Assembly (NCBI GenBank): GCA_900767375.1
Contig: CAAFYX010000041.1
Span: 1-20,280 of the forward strand
Origin: Rikenellaceae bacterium
Lineage (GTDB): Bacteria; Bacteroidota; Bacteroidia; Bacteroidales; UBA932
Reading direction: 5' to 3'
DNA length: 20,280 nucleotides
Of this stretch, positions 13,084 through 20,280 are shown piece by piece (position 1 is the first letter of the stretch; the number at the start of each line of letters is the position of its first letter). The notes under the pieces were generated by a model, which saw nothing but the letters and a program-made list of their open reading frames with translations, had not been told where the DNA came from and made no database searches. Position numbers and translations under genes: made by a program.

Positions 13084-15276
13084 ATGAACAAACGGACCCT
13101 CATTACATTGATTTCCATTGCGGGAGTACTCATCCTCGGCATAGTCGTCGGAGTGCTCGTCCTTTATCACGGAGCCACTGCAGAGACAGTGTCACTGGAT
13201 TCGGTAGACATGGAGAATTTCCCTGTCCTTCAGGCAGTTCCGTCCGATGCCGCCGCCATCCTGTGCGTAGACGGACTCAAGAAGGGAGCGGCTTTCATGG
13301 GGGACGAAACAAAGGTTTTCAGTGCCATGGTCTCCGACAGGTATCTCCGTTTCTTCTCTTCTCTGGAAGAGGGTATTAAGGACGGGCCCCTGTCTTCTTT
13401 GAAGTCGACCCCTATGGCCATTTCGCTTCACTATAGCGGATCGATAGTGCCTCTGGTCGGGATATATGTTCCGAGGGAGGAGGGCAGCGACTGGTCCGGG
13501 CAGGTGGACAGTATCCGGTCCGCTGCCGAGAAGGTGGGACTTACTGCAGGCTTCCGTGAGTCTGAGACTTCGGGCATAATGCTCGTTTCCTCGTCCGAGA
13601 CCCTTGTCAATACATCCTTGAGACATCAGAATGACGGTTCTTCCATCATCGCCAGCAAGGATTTCGCCCATGCCGTCAAAGCCGCTGCAGGGAAGAACGT
13701 ATTCTTCATTTCAAATGCGTATTCGACGAAGCTCCTTCAGTTCTTCTTCACCCGGCAGATCAGCAGGAGCGGCTCTTTCCTCAAGAACCTTTCATCCTGG
13801 ACAGTCCTTACCATTGACTCCTGCGACAAGGACAGGTTCGTGGCCAAGGGCGCGTTTGCGTACGGTTCCGGTGGAGACTGGTTCATGCGCATAATGTCCT
13901 CTCAGCAGCCTTCCTCTCCGTCCTTCCAGAAGATCGTCCCTTCAGAGACCGTTTTCTGCGCATCCATTCCGCTGAACAACAATCAGACTTATATTTCCTC
14001 ATACAGAAAGTATCTGGATGACATCTCGGAGCTTGGTGGCCTGATGGCCAGCAGTGCCGAGCTTAAGAAAAGTGCCGGTATCGACCCTTCGGACTGGGCC
14101 AAGTCGTTTTCTGTGTCAGAGGTGGCCAAGGCCGTCTGGAAGACTGACGCCGGCTTGCGGCAGGCCGTCTTTGTCCACGTGGGCAAGAAACCGGGCAGCC
14201 TGAGCGAAATGACCCTTCAGCCGTACAAGTACTCGGGGTTTGCCGGCGTGCTGTTCGGCAGGTTTTTCACTGTGCCTGAGGAGACCCATTGCTTCTTTAC
14301 CGGAGACTGGATCGTCAGTGGAAGCGAGTCCGACATCGCTGATTTCGAAGGGAGGTTCAATGCTGAGGACCAGCTCCTCGGGCTCCTTTCAGACGCGTCC
14401 GTATCCACGTCCCAACTTGGGAAACCTGTTACGTTTGCGGCATACTTTGCAGCCGGAGCTTACCCTTCCGAGGATGTCTTTTCCGCGCAGATGCTGGAAA
14501 GCGTCAGCTCCACCCTGGCCGGAACTTCGCTTGAGCCATGTATCCTTACATGCTCAGGAAGTTCGTTCCAGATGGAAGTCTCCCGCGTCGCCAATTACTC
14601 AAAGGTCAATGTCCCTGCCATTGCCGAGGAACTTTCAATCGGCATCCCTACCGGTCCTTTCAAGGTGACCAATTCCGGCACGGGAAAGATCAACAATTTC
14701 TCCCAGTCAGCAAACAACAGCCTGACTCTCAGCGAGGAAGGCGGCAAGGCCCTTTGGAGCATCCCGTTCGGCGACCCTATCTGCGGAGCGGTGGAGACGG
14801 TCGATTTCTATTCCAACGGCAAGCTCCAGTTCCTTTTTGCCGCAGGCTCGAAGATGTATCTTATCGACCGCCTCGGACGCTTTGTGACCGGATTCCCCGT
14901 GGATTTGGGCAAGGAGGTGATGATAGGTCCGAAAACCTGTGAGTTCAACGGCGGAAGCGCCGCCCTCATCCTTCATAAGGACAATACCATAGCACTGTAT
15001 GACCTCAAGGGAAACCCTGTTGAAGGCTGGAAGGGTCTCAATGCAGCAGGACAGATAATCGCTCTGCCTGAAATCCTTCAGGTGGGAGAGAAAAAATATT
15101 GGATTGTGCGCAACTATGAGCAGGCACAGGTCTTTCCGTTCGAGGGAGGTGACCCTGTAATCAGCCAGACGGGTGCCAAATCTATCCGCAGGGACGCTGA
15201 AATAGTGCCTGCGGAAAAAAACACCGTCAAAGCGGTATGCAATGACGGAAAAACCAGAACCTTTAAATTGCAATGA
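13084..15276 (+). CDS. Large membrane-anchored DUF3352-like protein of unknown function
   Basis: A 730-residue protein with a single N-terminal transmembrane helix (about 6-28, after MNKR) and no lipobox, so the bulk should lie in the periplasm. Residues about 45-460 carry patterns such as PVLQAVPSDAAAILCVDGL, repeated twice in style (VPSETVFCASIPL near 290), reminiscent of DUF3352-type proteins. The C-terminal 200 residues have short repeats of the form KLQFLFAAGSKMYLIDRLGR and NTIALYDLKGNPVEGWKG, which look like blades of a beta-propeller of the PQQ/WD type. I recall this architecture in Bacteroidota proteins of unknown role. It is first in the operon and its stop overlaps the acyl-CoA ligase start (ATGA). 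A scaffold or envelope-sensing role is speculation. Confidence 0.72.
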   Translation: MNKRTLITLISIAGVLILGIVVGVLVLYHGATAETVSLDSVDMENFPVLQAVPSDAAAILCVDGLKKGAAFMGDETKVFSAMVSDRYLRFFSSLEEGIKDGPLSSLKSTPMAISLHYSGSIVPLVGIYVPREEGSDWSGQVDSIRSAAEKVGLTAGFRESETSGIMLVSSSETLVNTSLRHQNDGSSIIASKDFAHAVKAAAGKNVFFISNAYSTKLLQFFFTRQISRSGSFLKNLSSWTVLTIDSCDKDRFVAKGAFAYGSGGDWFMRIMSSQQPSSPSFQKIVPSETVFCASIPLNNNQTYISSYRKYLDDISELGGLMASSAELKKSAGIDPSDWAKSFSVSEVAKAVWKTDAGLRQAVFVHVGKKPGSLSEMTLQPYKYSGFAGVLFGRFFTVPEETHCFFTGDWIVSGSESDIADFEGRFNAEDQLLGLLSDASVSTSQLGKPVTFAAYFAAGAYPSEDVFSAQMLESVSSTLAGTSLEPCILTCSGSSFQMEVSRVANYSKVNVPAIAEELSIGIPTGPFKVTNSGTGKINNFSQSANNSLTLSEEGGKALWSIPFGDPICGAVETVDFYSNGKLQFLFAAGSKMYLIDRLGRFVTGFPVDLGKEVMIGPKTCEFNGGSAALILHKDNTIALYDLKGNPVEGWKGLNAAGQIIALPEILQVGEKKYWIVRNYEQAQVFPFEGGDPVISQTGAKSIRRDAEIVPAEKNTVKAVCNDGKTRTFKLQ

Positions 15277-16931
15277 TGGAATTCAAATCAGTAAACAAAC
15301 TGCTTGAGAAGAGTTTCAAGGAGAATTGGGAGCGTCCTGCGCTTTCCAACTATCAAGGCGTCACCCTGACTTATGAGGTGGTGGCGAAGCGCATCAAGCA
15401 TCTTCATATCTCATTCGAAAAGTGCGGCCTTCAGAAAGGCGACAAGGTGGCGATATGTTCCCGCAACCAGGCCAACTGGGGCGTAAGTTTCCTGGCGGCA
15501 CTTACCTATGGTGCGGTGCCGGTCCCGATCCTTCACGAGTTCAAGCCGGGCAACATACATTACCTGGTCAATCACTCCGAGGCAAAAGTCCTCTTTGTGG
15601 ATGAAGTGATCTGGGAGAACCTCAGCGAGGCTGAGATGCCCGGCCTCCAGGTCATCGTACAGATTAATACGATGAAGTTCATCTTCTCCAGGGATATGGG
15701 CATGCAGAGTGTCCGTGACAACCTTGTCGAGACCTTCGCATCCCTTTATCCGGAAGGGTTCACCAGAGACGACATCTCCTACTATGATGACCAGCCAGAA
15801 GAGCTGGCGATGATCAATTATACTTCCGGTACGTCAGGATTCTCCAAGGGAGTAATGATTCCGTACCGTGCCCTCTACGCAAACATCCGTTTCGCAGGCG
15901 AAACGGCCGAGCCGCAGATGAATGCCGACTCCGAGATGGTGTCCATGCTTCCTACAGCGCACATGTACGGTATGATGTTCGAGTTCCTGTTCGAGATGAC
16001 CATCGGAGCCCACGTGCATTTCCTTACCAGAGTGCCTAGTCCGAAGGTTATCCTGAAGGCTTTCAGCGAAATCAAGCCGGACGCGATCATCGCTGTCCCT
16101 CTTATCATCGAGAAGGTCTACAAGTCACAGCTCAAACCTATCGTGGACAGGAACAAGACATATCTGAAGATTCCTATCCTGGACCAGTTCATCCTCAAGA
16201 AGATCCGCAACGGACTCATCGAGGCCTTCGGCGGACGTTTCGAGGAGATAATACTCGGTGGCGCAGCCTTCAATCCTGAGGTTGAGGCCTTCCTGAGAAA
16301 GATACATTTCCCGTTCACTATAGGATATGGAATGACCGAATGCGCTCCTCTGGTGACCTACTGCAAGTGGTACAAGACCAAGCAGGGATCCTGCGGAAAA
16401 GCCATTACCAACTGCCAGTTGAGAATCGATTCGCCTGATCCGCAGAAGATTCCTGGAGAGATTCAGATCAAGGGCCAGAACGTGTTCATCGGATACTACA
16501 AGAACGAGGAGGCTACGGCCGAGTCTTTCACCGAGGACGGATGGTTCAAGACAGGTGATATGGGAGTCATCGATTCCGATGGATATCTCTTCCTCCGCGG
16601 ACGTTCCAAGTGCATGATTCTCGGACCTTCAGGGCAGAATATCTACCCGGAGGAGCTTGAAGCCGTTATAAACAATGTTTCCTATGTGGTGGATTCCCTG
16701 GTCATCGAGGAAGATGGAGGCCTTACAGCCCTCATCTATCCGGACTATCATCAGGCGGAGCTTGACGGTATCTCCAAGGCCGACCTGGAGTCCCGTCTCA
16801 ATGACGCCCTTCCGGAGATCAACAAGGAGGTCCCGAACTATGCGAAGATCCGCAAGATAGAATTCATGCCGGAGGATTTCGAAAGGACTCCTAAGAAGAG
16901 CATAAAAAGGTATTTGTACCAAAGATCATAA
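15273..16931 (+). CDS. AMP-binding acyl-CoA synthetase, FadD-like
   Basis: A 552-residue ANL-superfamily enzyme, expected to adenylate a long-chain fatty acid and transfer it to CoA. Motifs in order: phosphate loop TSGTSGFSKG (184-193), aromatic/acid-binding motif GYGMTECAP (351-359), ribose-binding aspartate D429 in GWFKTGDMG, and hinge arginine/lysine region RGRSKCMIL (443-450). The C-terminal A10 region reads TPKKSIKRYLY (539-549): in a simple alignment to the usual SGK pattern, the catalytic lysine position is Ser543, with lysines at 541, 542 and 545 beside it. Adjacent ATG codons at 15273 and 15276 can start it; the first overlaps the preceding stop by 4 bases. It lacks a transmembrane segment. 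The substrate is not readable from sequence; acyl-ACP or another acid cannot be excluded. Confidence 0.88.
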   Translation: MMEFKSVNKLLEKSFKENWERPALSNYQGVTLTYEVVAKRIKHLHISFEKCGLQKGDKVAICSRNQANWGVSFLAALTYGAVPVPILHEFKPGNIHYLVNHSEAKVLFVDEVIWENLSEAEMPGLQVIVQINTMKFIFSRDMGMQSVRDNLVETFASLYPEGFTRDDISYYDDQPEELAMINYTSGTSGFSKGVMIPYRALYANIRFAGETAEPQMNADSEMVSMLPTAHMYGMMFEFLFEMTIGAHVHFLTRVPSPKVILKAFSEIKPDAIIAVPLIIEKVYKSQLKPIVDRNKTYLKIPILDQFILKKIRNGLIEAFGGRFEEIILGGAAFNPEVEAFLRKIHFPFTIGYGMTECAPLVTYCKWYKTKQGSCGKAITNCQLRIDSPDPQKIPGEIQIKGQNVFIGYYKNEEATAESFTEDGWFKTGDMGVIDSDGYLFLRGRSKCMILGPSGQNIYPEELEAVINNVSYVVDSLVIEEDGGLTALIYPDYHQAELDGISKADLESRLNDALPEINKEVPNYAKIRKIEFMPEDFERTPKKSIKRYLYQRS

Positions 16932-16935
16932 GTCA

Positions 16936-17343
16936 ATGGAAAAGTTTGATTCCCGTTACATCGAGATGGCTTCCGTCTGGGCGAAGAATTCATATTGCCG
17001 CAGACGTCAGGTAGGCGCCCTGCTGGTCAAGGACAGAATGATTATTTCTGACGGCTACAACGGTACTCCATCCGGTTTTGAGAATATTTGTGAGGATGAG
17101 AACGGCGTTACCAAGCCATATGTCCTTCACGCCGAGGCCAATGCCATTACGAAGGTGGCTAAGTCCGGCAACAGCAGCGCGGGTGCGACTCTGTATGTCA
17201 CTGCTTCACCTTGCGTGGAGTGCTCCAAGCTCATTATCCAGGCAGGAATCAAACGTGTGGTGTACAGGGACGAGTATCGTCTTACCGATGGAGTGGATCT
17301 CCTTCGTCGGGCCGGTATTGCGGTGGAAAAAGTGGATGAGTAA
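16936..17343 (+). CDS. dCMP deaminase family protein
   Basis: A 135-residue zinc-dependent deaminase of the dCMP deaminase/ComEB group, converting dCMP to dUMP for thymidylate synthesis. Zinc ligands are H65, C93 and C96, and the catalytic glutamate is E67 (HAEANAI and SPCVECSKL). The N-terminal part, ASVWAKNSYCRRRQVGALLVK with GYNGTPSGFEN, is typical of dCMP rather than cytidine deaminases. It is at the short end for the family. It begins four bases after the acyl-CoA ligase stop and its own stop overlaps the S41 peptidase ATG by one base (TAATG), so translation of the pair is probably coupled. Allosteric dCTP/dTTP control, known in some members, cannot be judged here. Confidence 0.92.
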   Translation: MEKFDSRYIEMASVWAKNSYCRRRQVGALLVKDRMIISDGYNGTPSGFENICEDENGVTKPYVLHAEANAITKVAKSGNSSAGATLYVTASPCVECSKLIIQAGIKRVVYRDEYRLTDGVDLLRRAGIAVEKVDE

Positions 17344-18941
17344 TGTCTGAAAAAAGGATTTCTTCAGTATGGGTTGCCATACTGGGCATATTGATAGGTG
17401 CCTTGGCCGTCCTGGTGGTCGACAAGGCTTTGGAAAAGAGCCGCCGGTATCGCGCGGAGGCGCTTGACTGGCGGAAATTGAATCTTGTCCTTCAGAAAGT
17501 GGATGAGATGTATGTGGATACCGTGGACTACGAGGGTGTCACTGAGGCGGCCATTTCTGCGGCGCTTTCCAAACTTGACCCTCACTCCATCTATATGCCC
17601 CCGGTGGAGCTGGAAGAAGCAGAAACTGAGCTTGCCGGCAATTTCGACGGCATCGGCATCCAGTTCAATGTACCGAATGACACTGCCATTGTACTGGAAG
17701 TGATTCCCGGCGGTCCGTCTGAGAAGATCGGTCTCCAGCAGGGTGACCGTCTCCTCAAGGTGGATGACAGGGTGATCGCCGGAGTCAATTTCCCTCAGGA
17801 CAGCATGGTCCGCAGGATGAAGGGTCCCGCCGGGACGAAAGTCAATATCACAGTCCTTCGCGATGGCACCGAGATCCCGTTTGAGATTATCAGGGGCAAG
17901 ATTCCTGTCCACTGCGTGGACGCCTCTTTCATGGTCAATGACACTACAGGGTATATACGCCTTTCAAAATTCTCCCGTACCACCTTCGACGAGGTTTTCG
18001 CTGCCGGCTCGGAGCTTCTCCTTTCGGGAATGAAGCATCTTGTCTTTGACATCAGGGACAATACCGGGGGGTATTTCGACCAGGCGCTGCTTCTGTCCAA
18101 CATGTTCCTTCATAAAGGCGACATGATAGTCTTCATGCAGGGACTTCACCACAAACGCGAGGAGTACAAGGCCGATGGCCGGGGCATTATGCAGGACGTA
18201 GGTTTGACGGTCCTCATCAACGAGGGGTCGGCCTCCTCCAGTGAGATATTTGCCGGTGCCATCCAGGACAATGACAGGGGAGTCATCATAGGAAGACGTT
18301 CTTTCGGAAAAGGACTGGTCCAGGAGCCGGTGTTCTTCACTGACGGATCCGGTGTGCGCATCACCGTGGCGCGTTTCTACACTCCTTCGGGTCGTTGCAT
18401 ACAGAAGCCTTACAGCGATGATTACGACTATGACATACTGAAGAGGTACAATGACGGAGAGATGACGGATGCGGACAGTATGAAGGTCGACAAGTCCGAG
18501 GTATTCTATACAATGGGAGGAAGAAAGGTTTATGGCGGAGGAGGTATCATTCCGGACGTGTTCGTGCCTATCGATACTACTCTGGCCAGCAAGTTCTATG
18601 TGGACTGCAACAAGAAAGCCACTTCCATGCGTTTCGCTTCATACTATTTCGACCTTCACAAGGCCCAGCTTTCCGCTATTGACGATTATGGCAGGCTTAT
18701 GGACTATCTTGGTTCATCCAGCATAGAAGAGAGTTTCCTGGCTTTCGCCAGGGCCAAGGACGGGATTGTACCCCAGCCTGGTGAATGGGAGGATACGAGG
18801 ACTTATCTTATGCCTCAGGTGAGGGCTCTTGTCGGGCGCTATTCAAAGCTGGGCGACAAGGCCTTCTACCATATATATCTGGATATTGACGATACTTTCG
18901 CAGAAGCGCTGAAATATCACGAAATAATCACTGTGCGATGA
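17343..18941 (+). CDS. S41 C-terminal processing peptidase with PDZ domain
   Basis: CtpA/Prc-type serine protease, 532 residues. It has a signal-anchor (about 8-26) and would work in the periplasm. A helical region (about 45-85) precedes a PDZ domain (about 95-185; GIGIQF, IPGGPSEKIGLQQGDRLLKVD), and the S41 catalytic core follows. The catalytic dyad is visible as S298 in NEGSASSSE and K323 in RRSFGKGLVQ, 25 residues apart as in the family. A C-terminal extension of about 150 residues after GIIPDV (about 395-405 onward) is helical and lacks a family I know. Targets are likely proteins with non-polar C-termini, but none is indicated. The gene is last in the operon and its final 14 bases overlap the end of the converging TonB-like gene. 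Confidence 0.93.
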   Translation: MSEKRISSVWVAILGILIGALAVLVVDKALEKSRRYRAEALDWRKLNLVLQKVDEMYVDTVDYEGVTEAAISAALSKLDPHSIYMPPVELEEAETELAGNFDGIGIQFNVPNDTAIVLEVIPGGPSEKIGLQQGDRLLKVDDRVIAGVNFPQDSMVRRMKGPAGTKVNITVLRDGTEIPFEIIRGKIPVHCVDASFMVNDTTGYIRLSKFSRTTFDEVFAAGSELLLSGMKHLVFDIRDNTGGYFDQALLLSNMFLHKGDMIVFMQGLHHKREEYKADGRGIMQDVGLTVLINEGSASSSEIFAGAIQDNDRGVIIGRRSFGKGLVQEPVFFTDGSGVRITVARFYTPSGRCIQKPYSDDYDYDILKRYNDGEMTDADSMKVDKSEVFYTMGGRKVYGGGGIIPDVFVPIDTTLASKFYVDCNKKATSMRFASYYFDLHKAQLSAIDDYGRLMDYLGSSSIEESFLAFARAKDGIVPQPGEWEDTRTYLMPQVRALVGRYSKLGDKAFYHIYLDIDDTFAEALKYHEIITVR

Positions 18942-19650
18942 ACGCATAGACGATGTTTCCGACTTGACGTGCAGGAGCGGTAGGGGAGGCCGAGAACTTG
19001 GCCGAACGTGCCGCTCTTATTGCGAAGTTGCGGAGGCAGGAGTCATCTGAAGATACGTTCTCGTCGACCTTGGCCATGATGACATTGCCGGCATTGTCGA
19101 CCGTGATGATGACGGTGACCTGGCCTGCTCCCATGCATCTGTAGGCCGGTATAGGCAGTCTGCTGGCCTTTCTCCCATCGAGGCTGTATGAGACTACTGA
19201 CGGGCCTGAATAGGCCGGTTCCTTCTCTTTCGGCTTGCTGTAGTCTGATTTGTCCTCGCTTTTCATAGGGACATAGTCTTCCTGGCTCTCGGGCTTCTGA
19301 TTGAAGATTTTCTCCATCTCCTTCTGGAGCCTTTCATTCTCCTTGTAGAGCTCTTCGGCATTGGTCCCTCTGTCATCCTTCAGGGCACCACGGTCCACTG
19401 CCACGTTTCTGATTGGAACGGCTCCGGCAGCGGAGATCATCTCCTCAAGCTTCTGGCTGACCTGTTCCTTGAAATCGACCTCCTGCTTCATCTTCTCGAT
19501 CTTCTCCTGCTTGGAGAAGTCGAGGACGAAGGAGTTCTCCTTCTGGAGGGATATGCTGAGCTGGCTTGCGAGCAAAACAATTATCACCGTGAGGTGAACT
19601 ATCACGGTGATGTATAATCCGGCTTTGTCTTCTTTTTCGAGTCTTTTCAC
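18928..19650 (-). CDS. TonB-like C-terminal domain protein
   Basis: A 240-residue inner-membrane protein with one N-terminal transmembrane helix (about 11-34) and periplasmic remainder. A charged, coiled-coil-prone linker follows (about 46-75 and 98-118). The C-terminal 85 residues (PAYRCMGAGQVTVIITVDNAGNV to the end) have the TonB C-terminal pattern: Y, G-x-V-x-V, then a D-x-x-G-x-V turn, a helix (LRNFAIRAARSAKF) and a final strand. The proline-rich spacer of classical TonB is missing and no ExbB/ExbD gene is in view, so it may be a TonB-like or TolA-like relay rather than the main energiser of nutrient uptake. It lies 12 bases after udk on the same strand and is probably co-transcribed with it. 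Confidence 0.72.
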   Translation of the reverse strand: MKRLEKEDKAGLYITVIVHLTVIIVLLASQLSISLQKENSFVLDFSKQEKIEKMKQEVDFKEQVSQKLEEMISAAGAVPIRNVAVDRGALKDDRGTNAEELYKENERLQKEMEKIFNQKPESQEDYVPMKSEDKSDYSKPKEKEPAYSGPSVVSYSLDGRKASRLPIPAYRCMGAGQVTVIITVDNAGNVIMAKVDENVSSDDSCLRNFAIRAARSAKFSASPTAPARQVGNIVYAFIAQ

Positions 19651-19662
19651 CGGAATGAGGGT

Positions 19663-20280
19663 TTATTTGCTGTTCAATGATTTCTCGATGGTCGCAGTGA
19701 GGACCTTGATGGCGACCTTGTTATGCCCGCCCTGTGGGATGATGATGTCAGCGTAGCGCTTGCTCGGCTCGATGAACTGGAGGTGCATCGGCTTTACAGT
19801 CTGAGAGTAGCGCTCGATGATCCATCTGACATCCTTGCCGCGTTCCACGATATCCCGTTCCATCACTCTCATCAGCCTGTCGTCGTCATCAGCATCCACG
19901 AAAATCCTGATGTCCATCTGGTCCCTGAGTTCCTTGCAGGTGAAGATGAGGATGCCTTCGATGATGATGACGTCAGCGGGCTCGACCTTCAGGGTCTCGG
20001 TCTTCGACCTTCCGCAGGAGATGTAGGAGTAGATAGGCTGCTGGACGGTCTTGCCTTTCTTCAGATCGGCAAGCTGCTCGCAGAGAAGTTCCCAGTCAAT
20101 GGAATCAGGATGGTCGAAGTTATGGACGCGCTTCTCCTCGTCGGAAAGGTCGCTGATGTCCTTGTAGTATGAGTCCTGAGGGATTACTACCACCTTCTCT
20201 GTCTGAAGGCTTGCTCTGAGGGCCTTCACTACAGTAGTCTTTCCTGAGCCGGAGCCTCCGGCGATTCCGATGACCAGCAT
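19663..20280 (-). CDS. udk: Uridine kinase
   Basis: Udk phosphorylates uridine and cytidine with ATP or GTP in pyrimidine salvage. The 205 residues hold the P-loop GGSGSGKTT (8-16), the substrate-binding region QDSYYKD with FDHPDSIDW (about 35-63), the YSY/EGIL segments and the late motif MHLQFIEPSKRYADIIIPQGG. The length and the N-terminus MLVIGIAGGSGSGKTT agree with Bacteroidales Udk, so the ATG at the very last base of the window is most likely the true start, although sequence upstream is not visible. The downstream TonB-like gene follows on the same strand. Confidence 0.96.
   Translation of the reverse strand: MLVIGIAGGSGSGKTTVVKALRASLQTEKVVVIPQDSYYKDISDLSDEEKRVHNFDHPDSIDWELLCEQLADLKKGKTVQQPIYSYISCGRSKTETLKVEPADVIIIEGILIFTCKELRDQMDIRIFVDADDDDRLMRVMERDIVERGKDVRWIIERYSQTVKPMHLQFIEPSKRYADIIIPQGGHNKVAIKVLTATIEKSLNSK

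Noticed and set aside
1..20280. Search for CRISPR repeats, insertion-sequence ends, integrase, toxin-antitoxin or restriction genes
   Set aside because: No regularly spaced repeats, transposase motifs or short defence-type gene pairs were found on either strand; all long gaps are explained by promoters, terminators or tRNAs.

Overview
The window is a stretch of core chromosome from a member of the Bacteroidota, most probably order Bacteroidales. The evidence is threefold. Several gene families are Bacteroidota-specific (DUF4295 next to ftsY, DUF4296, the DUF3575/Mfa2 fimbrial-anchor pair). Promoter -7 elements have the form TAnnTTTG. Most start codons lack a clear Shine-Dalgarno sequence. Base composition is moderately GC-rich by eye, which would fit Rikenellaceae or the uncultured Cryptobacteroides/UBA932-type lineages, but the genus cannot be fixed from this sequence.

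Layout. (1) 1-139 is the tail of a DUF4295 protein followed by a strong terminator. (2) 243-5918 is one tightly packed plus-strand unit: ftsY, pheT, a DUF4296 lipoprotein, a radical SAM protein and deoC, closed by a hairpin terminator. (3) 6103-9059 is a three-gene envelope operon with its own promoter: a secreted HExxH metallopeptidase-like lipoprotein, a DUF3575 outer-membrane beta-barrel protein and a FimB/Mfa2-like lipoprotein. The genes overlap at both junctions. (4) tRNA-Leu(CAG), then a bidirectional hairpin, then a minus-strand D-2-hydroxyacid dehydrogenase. (5) A divergent promoter region leads to typA, a DUF177/YceD protein, rpmF and tRNA-Arg(CCT), ended by a terminator. (6) 13084-18941 is a second packed operon: a large membrane-anchored DUF3352-like protein, a FadD-like acyl-CoA ligase, a dCMP deaminase and a CtpA-type S41 protease. 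(7) The S41 gene collides tail to tail (14-bp overlap) with a minus-strand operon of udk followed by a TonB-like protein.

Function. Most of the window is housekeeping: co-translational targeting (FtsY), tRNA charging (PheT), ribosome assembly and stress translation (TypA, YceD/DUF177, L32, tRNAs), nucleoside and nucleotide salvage (DeoC, dCMP deaminase, Udk) and lipid activation. The accessory-looking part is 6103-9059. It resembles the anchor end of a Bacteroidales fimbrial locus but has no recognisable fimbrillin genes and begins with a putative zinc peptidase. It is the best candidate for something undescribed.

No stretch longer than 300 bases lacks a gene. I see no insertion sequence, CRISPR array, prophage gene, riboswitch or replication origin.
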